Source: Fimbriimonadaceae bacterium (lineage in GTDB: Bacteria; Armatimonadota; Fimbriimonadia; Fimbriimonadales; Fimbriimonadaceae). From it: a stretch of DNA of 64,000 bases. The stretch spans positions 900,605 to 964,604 of the forward strand of contig JAHBTE010000001.1 in assembly GCA_019638675.1 (NCBI GenBank), given 5' to 3'. The notes beneath the pieces are model-generated. The model worked only from the letters and a program-made list of their open reading frames with translations, made no database searches and had not been told where the DNA came from. The position numbers were made by a program, and so were the translations under genes. Within the stretch, counting starts at the first letter, position 1, and every line of letters begins with the position of its first letter. Shown piece after piece: positions 1-8,728 of the stretch.

Positions 1-1
1 G

Positions 2-373
2 TCGGCGCGAAGTGTGATCCACCTTGTCGCTCACTCCGCTTGGTCAATTGACTGGATTCGTTCAACCCTAGGTGGCAAACCATATCCTGGCGCAACCACT
101 GCCGACGGCGACCGGGCGATGCGGGAATTTGAGATGGGCTTTACCGAAATCGAACCTGCTTTGGCCCTGCTGGACAAGAATACAAAAGGCTGGCTGAACT
201 ATGCCAGATCGCTGACGGTTGAAGATTTGGATCGAATCGTTGATATGCCGTTCAATTTGGGGCAAGTTTCAGTTCGCGATGTTCTGCTTGCCGCCGCTTG
301 GCATACCAACGACCACTGCGCTCAGATCGAATATATCCAGACGATTCTGGGCGACCGCGACTGGGGGTTCTAG
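2..373 (+). CDS. DinB family protein, 5' end outside the window
   Basis: The reading frame is already open at the first bases of the window (in-frame codons read S-A-R-S before the GTG at 14), so the true start lies upstream and roughly the first 30-40 residues are missing. The visible part ends in a helix with a WHTNDHCAQIEYIQ pattern, typical of the last helix of the DinB/YfiT four-helix bundle, where a histidine usually binds metal. These proteins act as small metal-dependent enzymes, often thiol transferases, but the substrate cannot be read from sequence. A second member lies at 7330-7794 and ends with a similar NYIQTLYGD motif. The stop overlaps the convergent esterase gene by 4 bases. 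Confidence 0.75.
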   Translation, partial: SARSVIHLVAHSAWSIDWIRSTLGGKPYPGATTADGDRAMREFEMGFTEIEPALALLDKNTKGWLNYARSLTVEDLDRIVDMPFNLGQVSVRDVLLAAAWHTNDHCAQIEYIQTILGDRDWGF

Positions 374-966
374 CCGCTCAGAAAACTCTTGATTGCAAGA
401 ATGTCTGCTTGAACCAGGTTGTGACCGGATTCAATCATTTTGAGAGTGGTGTCAGCACCTGATTCGTTGAAAATACGGGCCATGTGCTGACCTTGTTCCG
501 GCGGGCAGATTTGGTCAGTAATACCAACGTGAAGTTGCACTTTAACGTTTTGCAAATTGAGGTTGGGTGCTTGCGTTGGCAGGAACATCGGGCGGAGCAG
601 AACTGCTCCGCTGAGAATCCCTTGATTTGTGAGCAATAGATTCGATGCCATATTGGCCCCGTTACTGTAACCTAACGCGATCACGTGTTTACTTACGATT
701 TCTGGTCGTGTTTTTAACCAAGTGGTCAGCTCTTCGGTGCGGAACGCCAAGTCGTCGTAATCCAGTTTCCCTTCCGCGAATCGTCGGAAATATCGGTTCG
801 CTCCATGTTCCGAAACTTGTCCTCTTACTCCTAAAATCGGAAAGTTTGGCGCGATATCTTGGAGAATTTGGGTAAAGGCATGCTCGTCTCCGCCGGTTCC
901 GTGCAAGCCCAAGATGACGGGTCTGTCGTCATCGCCCGGCGTGAACGAAAAGTGAAATTCGCTCAC
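370..966 (-). CDS. Alpha/beta hydrolase, MhqD-like carboxylesterase
   Basis: A 198-residue phospholipase/carboxylesterase-family hydrolase. The oxyanion-loop motif LHGTGGDE is at residues 21-28, the nucleophile serine is S101 in GYSNG, and D151 (VGITDQ) and H182 (ESGHNL) complete a plausible triad. There is no signal peptide, so it is probably cytoplasmic. It follows the ring-cleaving dioxygenase gene with a 4-base overlap, the same pairing as mhqO-mhqD in Bacillus, where both are induced by quinones and phenols. A role in hydrolysing ring-opened products is inferred from this pairing; the actual substrate is unknown. Confidence 0.85.
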   Translation of the reverse strand: MSEFHFSFTPGDDDRPVILGLHGTGGDEHAFTQILQDIAPNFPILGVRGQVSEHGANRYFRRFAEGKLDYDDLAFRTEELTTWLKTRPEIVSKHVIALGYSNGANMASNLLLTNQGILSGAVLLRPMFLPTQAPNLNLQNVKVQLHVGITDQICPPEQGQHMARIFNESGADTTLKMIESGHNLVQADILAIKSFLSG

Positions 967-1934
967 TTTTTGCCTCTAGGAAAGTGGATTCCGGTCGGGC
1001 CGACGAACTCTGGAAGTCCAGCCGCTACTGCGTCGCGTTGTGGTTCTAACCAAGGCGGAAGTTGCAAGCTCGTACCAAGCTCTTCTGCCGATTCATTGAC
1101 CGTATTGCCTGGGTTATCTGTAGCGATTTCAAACAGTACACCGCCTGGCTCTCGGAAGTAGATGCTGTGGAAGTAAGTGCGGTCGATGATCTCCGTGGGG
1201 CGTTGCCCTGCATTCATGATCTGCTCGCGAACCACTTCGTGTGATGGATCATCGGCAACTCGGAATGCAACGTGATGAGTGATGCCAGTTCCCATGCGGC
1301 CAAACGGAACTTGTGGGCTTTGGGGAATCTGAATGTACCGCCCAAATGTGGAATCCGTGAAATTTGTTTCGTATAATTTTACGTCGTTTTCCTCTCCTTT
1401 TAGGCTGTAATCCATTGTTTCGGTGAGAAGCTTTTCCGTTGATTCCGGGCGAGCGGAAAGGAGGCGCACATGGTGGAATCCGTGGATTGCAAACGAAGCA
1501 GGGATTTCTCCGTAGTTCGCATCGGTGGCGGGAGTATCAATACTTTCAACCAATTGGATGATCATCTCATCTGGGTCGAGCAGAGTAAGCGTGGGGAAAC
1601 CGAATTCAATCGACTCATCCGCCTCGATTCCCGCGGCGGAAAGGCGGAGTTTCCAAAAATCGAGCGATCCTTTAGGAACAGCAAACGAAGTGGTGTCGGC
1701 TTGGCTAACCCCGGTCACTCCGCGTGGAGCGGAGGGCCAAGGGAAAAAGGTCAGCAAGGTGCCAGGTCGCCCGAGCCCGTCGCCGTAATAAAAGTGGTAG
1801 CTGCTCGGATCATCGTAATTGATGGTCACCTTCACCATCTTCATCCCCAGCGTTTTGGCATAAAAATCTACGTTTGCCTGCGGGTCGCCGCACATGCTGG
1901 TCACATGGTGAATTCCGAGAATTTGGTTAGTCAT
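963..1934 (-). CDS. Ring-cleaving dioxygenase, VOC family (MhqO-like)
   Basis: A 323-residue protein made of tandem glyoxalase/VOC modules. Likely metal ligands are H10 (GIHHV), H220 or H221 (THHVAF) and E269 (PGGVLFEI), the H/H/E pattern of extradiol dioxygenases. The family opens hydroquinone or catechol-type rings and protects against quinone stress. The ATG at 1934 is preceded by AGGA with 8-base spacing. It is the first gene of a two-gene operon with the esterase downstream (4-base overlap). A perfect 9-base inverted repeat lies 36 bases upstream of the start and may be the binding site of a repressor; no MarR-type regulator gene is visible in the window. Confidence 0.88.
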   Translation of the reverse strand: MTNQILGIHHVTSMCGDPQANVDFYAKTLGMKMVKVTINYDDPSSYHFYYGDGLGRPGTLLTFFPWPSAPRGVTGVSQADTTSFAVPKGSLDFWKLRLSAAGIEADESIEFGFPTLTLLDPDEMIIQLVESIDTPATDANYGEIPASFAIHGFHHVRLLSARPESTEKLLTETMDYSLKGEENDVKLYETNFTDSTFGRYIQIPQSPQVPFGRMGTGITHHVAFRVADDPSHEVVREQIMNAGQRPTEIIDRTYFHSIYFREPGGVLFEIATDNPGNTVNESAEELGTSLQLPPWLEPQRDAVAAGLPEFVGPTGIHFPRGKK

Positions 1935-1969
1935 TAGGAGTTCCTACGCATGATCATTATTGGTATTAC

Positions 1970-1995
1970 GAGACCTATCGTTTCGTATAGGTCTC
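1970..1995. promoter_or_regulatory. Perfect inverted repeat upstream of the MhqO-like gene
   Basis: GAGACCTAT, an 8-base spacer, then ATAGGTCTC: 9-base arms with no mismatch. It lies between the end of the aldehyde dehydrogenase gene (2022) and the dioxygenase start (1934). Neither side has a T-run, so it is a poor intrinsic terminator and more likely an operator or a 5'-UTR hairpin. Confidence 0.5.
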
Positions 1996-2021
1996 ACTAA
2001 AGTTTATCGCAAAAACTTATG

Positions 2022-3524
2022 CTAAACGTCGAACGTAATGCCTTGGGCAAGGGCGGGTTTTTGCGTTCCGTGATAGGTGGTGCTTGTTTGCCGGCGCATG
2101 TACGCCTTCCAAGAATCCGAGCCGGATTCACGCCCGCCGCCGGTTTCTTTTTCGCCACCAAACGCTCCTCCGATCTCTGCGCCGCTTGTGCCGATGTTCA
2201 CGTTGGCGATACCACAGTCAGAGTTCTGCTTGAAGTATTCAGCTTCGCGGAGATCGGTGGTCATGATCGCGGAACTCAGCCCTTGAGGAACCGAGTTGTG
2301 GACTTCCAGAACTTCTTCCAGCGAACTGTACGGCATGGCGTAAGTGAGGGGAGCGAAGGTTTCGTGATGGATCGCCTCGTGGTGGTGATTGATTTTCACG
2401 AGAGCCGGGTGAGCGTAAAATCCGCCCGATTCAGATAGAACACGCTCGCCGCCCACGACCTCAGTCGCGTGAGGTCGGATTGCTTCGATTGCGTTCTGCA
2501 TGCAGGTGAATGCTTCTTCGTCGATCAGCGGACCAACCAGGGTGCTAGCTTCCAGCGGGTTACCGATTTTGCTTGCGCCAATTTGAAGGTAAGCGGATTT
2601 CAGCGTGTCGAACAGCTGTTCGAACCGCGATTCGTGGACAAAAACGCGTCGGGTACTGGTACATCGTTGGCCAGCGGTGCCAACTGATCCGAACAAGATG
2701 CTCGGCAGGGCAACGTCAAGGTCAGCCGACGGAGTGACGATGATCGCGTTGTTGCCACCCAGTTCCAAAAGCGATTTGCCAAATCGAGCGGCAACCTTGG
2801 GGCCAACGATTCGGCCCATGCGGGTGGAGCCAGTCGCGGAAATTAGAGGGACACGGGTGTCTTCCACCATCTGATTGCCCTCAGCAGCACGCCCAATGAT
2901 GAGTTGACTCAGTCCGGCAGGAGCATCGGGGAAATCGGCAAGGACTTCATTGAGGATGTTCTGAACTGCGATCCCAGTAAGTGGGGTTTTCTCACTGGGC
3001 TTCCAAATGGTGCTATCGCCACAAACGAATGCGAGAGCGGCGTTCCAGCTCCACACCGCAACGGGGAAGTTGAACGCGCTGATGATTCCAACTGGGCCGA
3101 GGGGATGCCAGTTTTCTTGCATTGTGTGGTTAGCCCGTTCGGATTGGATTGTGAGGCCGTACAGTTGCCGACTAAGCCCAACTGCAAAGTCGCAGATGTC
3201 GATCATCTCTTGAACTTCGCCGCGGCCTTCCTCAATGATCTTTCCGCATTCCAGGGTGACGAGTTGAGCGAAGTCTTCTTTGCGTTCGCGGAGCTTGTTG
3301 CCCAGTTGTCGAACCAATTCACCTCGCCTTGGCGCAGGGATCAGTCGCCAGGCTTTGAACGCTGTCTGTGATTGCGCGATGATGGCATCAATTTCTGTGC
3401 TTGTGTGGCAACGCAGGGTCGTGAGCAAAGAGCCGTCTATCGGAGTGTGGACGGGCAGATCGTTTCCAGCAAAATCAGAAAGATTCGGTATCAGTTTATT
3501 AACGACAGCGGCAAATTGGCTCAT
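2022..3524 (-). CDS. Aldehyde dehydrogenase, ALDH7 (aminoadipate-semialdehyde) type
   Basis: About 500 residues, the normal length for NAD(P)-dependent aldehyde dehydrogenases. The ALDH7/antiquitin-like motifs SLLELGGNNA (general base Glu near residue 255) and GTAGQRCTSTRR (catalytic Cys near 288) are present, as is the NFPVAVWSW cofactor region. ALDH7 members oxidise alpha-aminoadipic semialdehyde / piperideine-6-carboxylate in lysine breakdown, and sometimes betaine or osmolyte aldehydes. The ATG at 3524 is preferred; an in-frame TTG at 3554 would add 10 residues. No Shine-Dalgarno is visible at either. No other lysine-catabolic gene is nearby, so the pathway is inferred from the family only. 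Confidence 0.88.
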   Translation of the reverse strand: MSQFAAVVNKLIPNLSDFAGNDLPVHTPIDGSLLTTLRCHTSTEIDAIIAQSQTAFKAWRLIPAPRRGELVRQLGNKLRERKEDFAQLVTLECGKIIEEGRGEVQEMIDICDFAVGLSRQLYGLTIQSERANHTMQENWHPLGPVGIISAFNFPVAVWSWNAALAFVCGDSTIWKPSEKTPLTGIAVQNILNEVLADFPDAPAGLSQLIIGRAAEGNQMVEDTRVPLISATGSTRMGRIVGPKVAARFGKSLLELGGNNAIIVTPSADLDVALPSILFGSVGTAGQRCTSTRRVFVHESRFEQLFDTLKSAYLQIGASKIGNPLEASTLVGPLIDEEAFTCMQNAIEAIRPHATEVVGGERVLSESGGFYAHPALVKINHHHEAIHHETFAPLTYAMPYSSLEEVLEVHNSVPQGLSSAIMTTDLREAEYFKQNSDCGIANVNIGTSGAEIGGAFGGEKETGGGRESGSDSWKAYMRRQTSTTYHGTQKPALAQGITFDV

Positions 3525-3561
3525 GCTTTGAGTTTGGCAGAGGGCTTGGTTCAAAAAGAAG

Positions 3562-3590
3562 GACGCCCCGGGCGAGTGGCCCAGGGCGTC
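3562..3590 (-). terminator. Intrinsic terminator of the PEP-CTERM gene
   Basis: A GACGCCC/GGGCGTC stem continues, after one mismatch, into GGGC/GCCC. Read on the minus strand it is followed by CTTCTTTTT. It sits 24 bases after the stop of the PEP-CTERM gene and only 38 bases before the aldehyde dehydrogenase start, so the latter needs its promoter in that short space or relies on read-through. Confidence 0.7.
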
Positions 3591-3613
3591 ATAGTCAACA
3601 CGATTGGAGTGAA

Positions 3614-4621
3614 TTACTTTTTGCGTCGTTTGAGAGCAGCAAGAGCAGCAGCTCCAGCAAGAACCGTCATGGTAGCTGGTTCGGGCACGGCTTCAACGCT
3701 GACGTTGTCGATGAGTCCGAACAGCAATGCTCGCGCGTTTGCATCGGCGCTTGAGCCGGCGTTAATATCTGATTGGGAGAAGTAAATGTTTCCGTTCAGG
3801 TTTGCCTTGGTAACAGATGCGATCGCCAATCCGTCAATTGACCAGCTCACAACGTCGCCAACTTTTGAGACTTCCCATCGTCGCCAAGCGAATGATTGAG
3901 TTCCAACTGCAGGAGTACCAGTTTGGCCCGGGAACAAAGCAAGTTGTGCGGCCGGAACTGTGCCTTGGAAACCGGAATAGTAGGGGTGAGTGTTGTTCGT
4001 TACACCAGCGACGTTTCCAGCTGCGTAGGCACCGGAAGTATCAGCAACTGGGGAGCCTGCGGCAGTATAGATTCGATAGTCGTTGCCTGATCCACCATCG
4101 CCTGTCGCCCCTACCGTTACACCAGGAACAGAGTTTCCGAACCAGTTAACTGCTGGCCCGCCACCTATTCCGGCCATAGATAGCTGGGTACTACCTGAAC
4201 CACCGCCTGGGAATGGCCCAACTGTGTTCATCCACATATCGAAGCGGAGAGTGTAGTCACCAGTAAAATTCTGACCAAGTGGAGATGCACTCATGCCGGA
4301 GAATATTCCGGTTCCTGGCACGTTGGCTTCCAACTTCATTCCCCGAGTTGTGCCGCCTGAATTAGGTGCAGAAGGAATTCCAACTGTTGAGTAGTCAAAG
4401 AAGAAGTCAGCTTCCCCACCGGAGTTGTTTCCGTTTACGTCACCAGCAATTGAAGAAAAGAATTGCCAGTTGGCCGAGTTGTCGACATCGAAGTTTTCAG
4501 TGTAGAGGGCCGCACTCGCCGTGCAAGCGAGGGCGCTGACCAGTAGACCGGAGCTAAGCAGTTTGAGGTTTTTAGGTGTCACCGTATTCATCTCCAAAAA
4601 AGAATGCAAGGTTATTTGCAT
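3614..4621 (-). CDS. Secreted PEP-CTERM sorting-domain protein
   Basis: A 335-residue exported protein. The N-terminus has a basic stretch (TPKNLKLL) and a hydrophobic core ending near ACTASAA, a likely signal peptidase I site. The C-terminus carries the PEP-CTERM signature: VPEPATM, a hydrophobic helix, and a KRRKK tail. Such proteins are processed by exosortase and displayed outside the cell, often with exopolysaccharide; no exosortase gene is in the window. The central part is rich in Gly, Ser and Asn and resembles a concanavalin-like beta-sandwich, though this is weak. The ATG at 4621 has AGAGGAG 7 bases upstream; a downstream ATG at 4591 has its GGAG too close. Confidence 0.85.
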   Translation of the reverse strand: MQITLHSFLEMNTVTPKNLKLLSSGLLVSALACTASAALYTENFDVDNSANWQFFSSIAGDVNGNNSGGEADFFFDYSTVGIPSAPNSGGTTRGMKLEANVPGTGIFSGMSASPLGQNFTGDYTLRFDMWMNTVGPFPGGGSGSTQLSMAGIGGGPAVNWFGNSVPGVTVGATGDGGSGNDYRIYTAAGSPVADTSGAYAAGNVAGVTNNTHPYYSGFQGTVPAAQLALFPGQTGTPAVGTQSFAWRRWEVSKVGDVVSWSIDGLAIASVTKANLNGNIYFSQSDINAGSSADANARALLFGLIDNVSVEAVPEPATMTVLAGAAALAALKRRKK

Positions 4622-4715
4622 CCAAGAACTCCTCTAGTATGCCGAAAAATGGATGAGCACGCTGATAATTCCCGTTTAACCTAGTATTTCTGCTAGGCGA
4701 AAAGTGATCTCACGC

Positions 4716-7232
4716 TTACCCCGAAACCATTGCGAGCACCGTGACGGTCAGTGGAGCGACTTTTCGAGTCGATTGGGAAAACTCCCGTGGCGTTTGGGCG
4801 ATTTCATTGGTTTGATACAGTTGCCAAGGCATTGTTCCGGGCAACGAGACGGATTTTTGCTCAAGCGTGCCGTTGAGGATCACCACGAATTCGCCTTCTA
4901 CTGATCGAATACGGTAAGCCACGACACCTTCGGGTGCGTCGATAAACAGAATTGATCCGGGCTTATTTGTTCGGAATTCAGGAATTCGCTTTCTGATAGC
5001 AATAAATTTCTTTGTAATCGCCGCCGTATCTTCAAACTCAGGCATACGTGACCAGTCAAATTGGTTTGCTGAATCTCCGGCGTTGTAAGAATTGTGATTC
5101 CCGCCCTTGGTGCGACCGATTTCTGGGCCGCCTTCTAGAAAGGGGATTCCTTGACTTAGCAAAACGGTGGCTGTCGCCAAAGTTTGTGCCCTTTTCTTCA
5201 GCTCAGGTGAAAGGTTAAAAAGTGCGAGCTTGTCATTGAGTGTGAGGTTATCGTGAGCGGACACATAGTTTATCGACTCGCTGGGGTGAATTGTAAAGGA
5301 ATCAACTGACCCAATGATGCCTTGCTTAACTGCTTCGATATTCTTGCCGGTCGTGATAAATCCTGCTGAAGGGCCATCGAGTTCGCCACGTAATGCGTTT
5401 CGGAAGTCGTCGTTAAAGACCCCGACTTTCATTCCTTTCTGAGCGCCCTTGGCAAATCGAACCGGGCCGCCACCAGTCCATGGTTCTCCATAAAATGTGG
5501 CGTCTGGTCGGATCGCATACACTGCCTCTGACCAATCTTTAACGCTTTCTGGTGTGAACATTCCGATGAGGTCAAATCGGAAACCATCAAGTTTGTACTC
5601 GTTGATCCAGAACAGGAGGCTATCGCGGACGAATTTGCGAACCATCGGTCTCTCGTCGTGCAATGCATTGCCGACTCCTGATTCGTTAAGTAATTCTCCG
5701 GCGTCGTTTGTCCGGAAATAGTAATACGGCACAGTTTCATCGAAGGCAGACCGCGTCCCGTTGGTTGGTACTGTGTGGTTATAAACAACGTCTTGCACCA
5801 CTCGCAATCCTGCTTTGTGCAGGGCGAGAATCATCTGCTTGGTTTCCCTAATGGTAGTCACAGGATTGGCTGGGTTAGTGCTGTACTGTTCTTCAGGAAC
5901 ATTAAAAAGAGTAGTTTCGTAACCCCAATTGTAATTTGTACTGTGGTCGGGGTTGAAGTTTTGGAATGGCAGAATGTGGATATCGGTGACTCCAAGCCAC
6001 TTAAGATAATCAAGTCCGGTAGGCAACCCTTTATATTTGGTTCCAGTTTGAGTTAATCCCAGATACTTTCCGCGCCACGCTTGTTTGACTCCACTTGCTG
6101 GATTGATCGTGAAATCTCTGACATGAAGCTCATAGATAATGGATTCCGTTTGACTGCGCTCAATTTTTGATAGTTTGCGACTCCAACCTGGCGGATCAGT
6201 AGCGGAAAGATCAACAATGACGCTTTTGGTTGAATCTGGAGTTGCGGCTGGAGCGTAAATGTCGGCCGCGAGCCGCGTTTTGCCGTAGGTTTCAAATTGA
6301 TATTGATAAGTCCATCCTACGAGATTCAGGTTTTTTGATCCATACCAAACGCCAGCCGTTCCCCTTTCCAATTCAATCAACAACGGAATGTGATAATCGG
6401 GATGGGAAAGAATTACCTTTGCAGATGTAGCCACGGGTGACCAAACTTTGAAGCTCGTTTTTGTTTTTGACAGAGTGTAGCCAAGGTCATTTTTAGGATA
6501 AATGAATTGAGGTTCGGAGAGTACTTCCCGTAGAACAACTGTTTGATATTCAAATGTGCCATTCGAGAGCATCATCGGTTCCAGTAATTCTTTGTTATTC
6601 AATGCGCGCGGGAGGGTTAGCGCAACCGACCTCACTTTTCGCTCAGGTTCTCCCTGAATCTGACCCTTGGCAATTGTGGGCTGAGCAACTTTATCAGGAT
6701 TATTGATTGAATCAAAAAACGTATTGCTATTAAAATCAACTACAAACTTTACGGCTTTTTCTGGACTTGGAACGGAGAGCTTAATGTTTTGTCCGTCTTG
6801 CTTTAGGTTAGCTCCCCAATTTTGTGCCCACGATCCGCCACGGGCAATTTTGAATTCGTACTCGCCTTCGGGAATGATTAAAGCGAGCTCGTACACTCCG
6901 GGCGCAACCTGAGTCATTCGAGTCGTATCGTCGTTTGGATCCCAAACGTTGCCACCAAGAGCGGCTGCAAAAGTGCCAGGCAACACTACTTTGTCGGGAG
7001 TCGCCGGCGAGGTTGGTCGTTTCGCGTACTCTGTTACTCTTAAAGAAACTGGCGTGAGCTTATTTTTCCCAATCCACAAGATGAAATCTGATGGCTCGAT
7101 GTTGCTGCGGGGAGTTGGCAGGGCGACTCTGATCTCACTACGCGAGTCGAGAAAGGCAGGATTGTGTTCGGAAATTTGAGCCAAACCCATGCCATAGAGG
7201 AGGCCCAAAGAAGCAATTGCCGCGCACTGCAT
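4716..7232 (-). CDS. pulA: Type I pullulanase (GH13), secreted
   Basis: An 838-residue alpha-1,6-debranching enzyme for pullulan, limit dextrin or glycogen. A short hydrophobic N-terminus (to about residue 20) suggests export. Residues 30-260 hold carbohydrate-binding/N-terminal beta domains, including a region around 105-170 like an E-set or CBM module. The catalytic TIM barrel carries all GH13 signatures: YNWGY (434-438, the pullulanase hallmark), DVVYNH (481-486), nucleophile D554 in GFRFDLIG, acid/base E583 in YGEPW, and AHDN (659-662). The start has no Shine-Dalgarno; instead TAAACT lies 6 bases upstream, so the mRNA may be leaderless. No maltose uptake genes are adjacent. Confidence 0.93.
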   Translation of the reverse strand: MQCAAIASLGLLYGMGLAQISEHNPAFLDSRSEIRVALPTPRSNIEPSDFILWIGKNKLTPVSLRVTEYAKRPTSPATPDKVVLPGTFAAALGGNVWDPNDDTTRMTQVAPGVYELALIIPEGEYEFKIARGGSWAQNWGANLKQDGQNIKLSVPSPEKAVKFVVDFNSNTFFDSINNPDKVAQPTIAKGQIQGEPERKVRSVALTLPRALNNKELLEPMMLSNGTFEYQTVVLREVLSEPQFIYPKNDLGYTLSKTKTSFKVWSPVATSAKVILSHPDYHIPLLIELERGTAGVWYGSKNLNLVGWTYQYQFETYGKTRLAADIYAPAATPDSTKSVIVDLSATDPPGWSRKLSKIERSQTESIIYELHVRDFTINPASGVKQAWRGKYLGLTQTGTKYKGLPTGLDYLKWLGVTDIHILPFQNFNPDHSTNYNWGYETTLFNVPEEQYSTNPANPVTTIRETKQMILALHKAGLRVVQDVVYNHTVPTNGTRSAFDETVPYYYFRTNDAGELLNESGVGNALHDERPMVRKFVRDSLLFWINEYKLDGFRFDLIGMFTPESVKDWSEAVYAIRPDATFYGEPWTGGGPVRFAKGAQKGMKVGVFNDDFRNALRGELDGPSAGFITTGKNIEAVKQGIIGSVDSFTIHPSESINYVSAHDNLTLNDKLALFNLSPELKKRAQTLATATVLLSQGIPFLEGGPEIGRTKGGNHNSYNAGDSANQFDWSRMPEFEDTAAITKKFIAIRKRIPEFRTNKPGSILFIDAPEGVVAYRIRSVEGEFVVILNGTLEQKSVSLPGTMPWQLYQTNEIAQTPREFSQSTRKVAPLTVTVLAMVSG

Positions 7233-7294
7233 GAATTTAGTTTACAAAATTTTAGCTTGTGAATACGTAATCATAAAACTATTTTCAAATCCTG

Positions 7295-7323
7295 TTGACA
7301 TTTAATGTAGACGCAAATATACT
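7295..7323 (+). promoter_or_regulatory. Consensus promoter of the DinB gene, probably leaderless
   Basis: TTGACA (7295-7300), a 17-base spacer and TATACT (7318-7323). The start codon follows after only 6 bases (7330), so the expected transcription start falls on or next to the ATG. No Shine-Dalgarno is present. Confidence 0.8.
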
Positions 7324-7329
7324 AATTGT

Positions 7330-7794
7330 ATGCGAGCACAAGATTTTATTGCCGACGAAACGATGAGGGCTTCCGAAGGCTTGATCCATCAAGCGACCAA
7401 GATGGGTGAAAAAGCCACCTGGAGTCCCCTGGATGAAGGTCGAACTGCACTTGACCAAGTGGCCGAATGTGCCCTCATTTGCTCTTCGATGGTGGATGTC
7501 CTCAAGAACTGGAAGATGCCCGATTTCACTCCAGAAATGATGGAAGAGTATGAAAAGAATAAAGCAGCTTTATCGATGGATGAAGCAATAGCTATGCTCC
7601 GAGAAAAAACATCAGCACTTTGTGACGTCATTCGAGCCGTTCCCGATGAGGAACTGGTTGGGACAATGCAATTTTGGGGGCCAGAACCTTGGTCAAAAGT
7701 AGGCGTGATGAACTATCACAACTGGAACATGACTTATCACAACGGTCAACTTAACTACATCCAAACGCTTTACGGCGATAAATCTATGGGCTAA
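7330..7794 (+). CDS. DinB family protein
   Basis: A 154-residue four-helix-bundle protein of the DinB/DUF664 type. The last helix contains the NYHNWNMTYHNGQLNYIQ pattern, with histidines placed as in metal-binding DinB enzymes. Related to the truncated gene at the left end of the window. DinB proteins in other bacteria are damage-inducible or act as thiol-dependent transferases; nothing here tells the substrate. The start is fixed by a consensus promoter whose -10 box ends 6 bases before the ATG. The CDF transporter gene begins 9 bases after the stop, so the two are probably co-transcribed. Confidence 0.8.
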   Translation: MRAQDFIADETMRASEGLIHQATKMGEKATWSPLDEGRTALDQVAECALICSSMVDVLKNWKMPDFTPEMMEEYEKNKAALSMDEAIAMLREKTSALCDVIRAVPDEELVGTMQFWGPEPWSKVGVMNYHNWNMTYHNGQLNYIQTLYGDKSMG

Positions 7795-7803
7795 CCTAAA
7801 AGA

Positions 7804-8724
7804 ATGAGCGAACTCACCCGGGCGGAGGCAGTTAAACTCGCCCGGCATTCGGTGTTAGTGGGAGTGTTCTCAAATGGAGCACTTGCAATCATCAAGGGGC
7901 TAGCTGGAGTGCTTGGACACTCTCAGGCCCTTATCGCCGATGCGGTTGAATCAAGCTCTGATGTTTTAAGTTCGCTGGTTGTCTTCTTCGGGTTGAAAGT
8001 CGCCGCCGAAGCTCCCACCCAGAAACATCCTTACGGAAAGGGCCGAGCTGAACCGATGGCGGCGGCAATTATCGCTGTTGCATTGTTTATCGCTGCAATT
8101 GCTGTGGCGGTTACAAGTATTCATGAAATCGTGACCCCTCACCTCACGCCGGCACCTTTTACGCTTGTGGTTCTGGTTGGAGTAATCGCTGTTAAAGAAG
8201 GACTGTTTCGGTTCGTTCGCACCCGGGGTAAGCAGGTGCGGAGCTTAGCTCTAGAAGCTGATGCCTGGCACCATCGCAGCGATGCGATCACATCGCTAGC
8301 TGCGCTGCTCGGCATTAGCATTGCGCTCATAGGGGGAAAAGGATGGGAAGCCGCTGATGATTGGGCGGCTTTGGTTGCGGCAGGAATCATGATGTTCAAT
8401 GCTTGGCATCTTCTGCGCCCTGCCATAAGCGAATTAACGGATGCGGTACCAGACCAAAAGATAGTGACGGAAATCCGCGACATTGCCTATTCGATCAAAG
8501 GCGTTAAAGGAACCCATCGCTGTTGGGTTCGCAAACTCGGACTCGATTATTTTGTCGATCTTGACGTGCTTGTAGACGGAGAGTTGACGGTTCGAGAAGG
8601 GCATGACTTGGCCCACGCCGTTCATGATGCCGTCACTGAGCAACTTCCATTTGTCCGCAAAGTTATGGTTCACGTAGAGCCGATGGACGAATTTGGACGC
8701 CATAAATTAGATTGGGAAGAGTAA
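7804..8724 (+). CDS. Cation diffusion facilitator (CDF) metal efflux transporter
   Basis: A 306-residue inner-membrane metal/proton antiporter with about six helices. The signature HPYGKGRAEP follows helix 2; metal-site residues appear as the Asp pair in ADAVESSSD and as HxxxD in DAWHHRSDAIT. A C-terminal cytoplasmic ferredoxin-like domain of about 80 residues ends in VMVHVEP, as usual for the family. It exports divalent cations such as Zn, Co, Fe or Mn; the exact ion cannot be decided. It lies 9 bases downstream of a DinB gene and convergent to the tRNA-Sec gene. Confidence 0.92.
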   Translation: MSELTRAEAVKLARHSVLVGVFSNGALAIIKGLAGVLGHSQALIADAVESSSDVLSSLVVFFGLKVAAEAPTQKHPYGKGRAEPMAAAIIAVALFIAAIAVAVTSIHEIVTPHLTPAPFTLVVLVGVIAVKEGLFRFVRTRGKQVRSLALEADAWHHRSDAITSLAALLGISIALIGGKGWEAADDWAALVAAGIMMFNAWHLLRPAISELTDAVPDQKIVTEIRDIAYSIKGVKGTHRCWVRKLGLDYFVDLDVLVDGELTVREGHDLAHAVHDAVTEQLPFVRKVMVHVEPMDEFGRHKLDWEE

Positions 8725-8728
8725 ACAT

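Noticed and set aside
2904-3371. Open frame of 155 codons antisense to the aldehyde dehydrogenase gene
   Set aside because: The dehydrogenase has all catalytic motifs in the other frame; the antisense product has no recognisable feature.
4680-4697. CCTAG/CTAGG hairpin after the pullulanase gene as a terminator
   Set aside because: The stem is only 5 bases with an 8-base loop and no T-run follows in the gene's direction; too weak to list.
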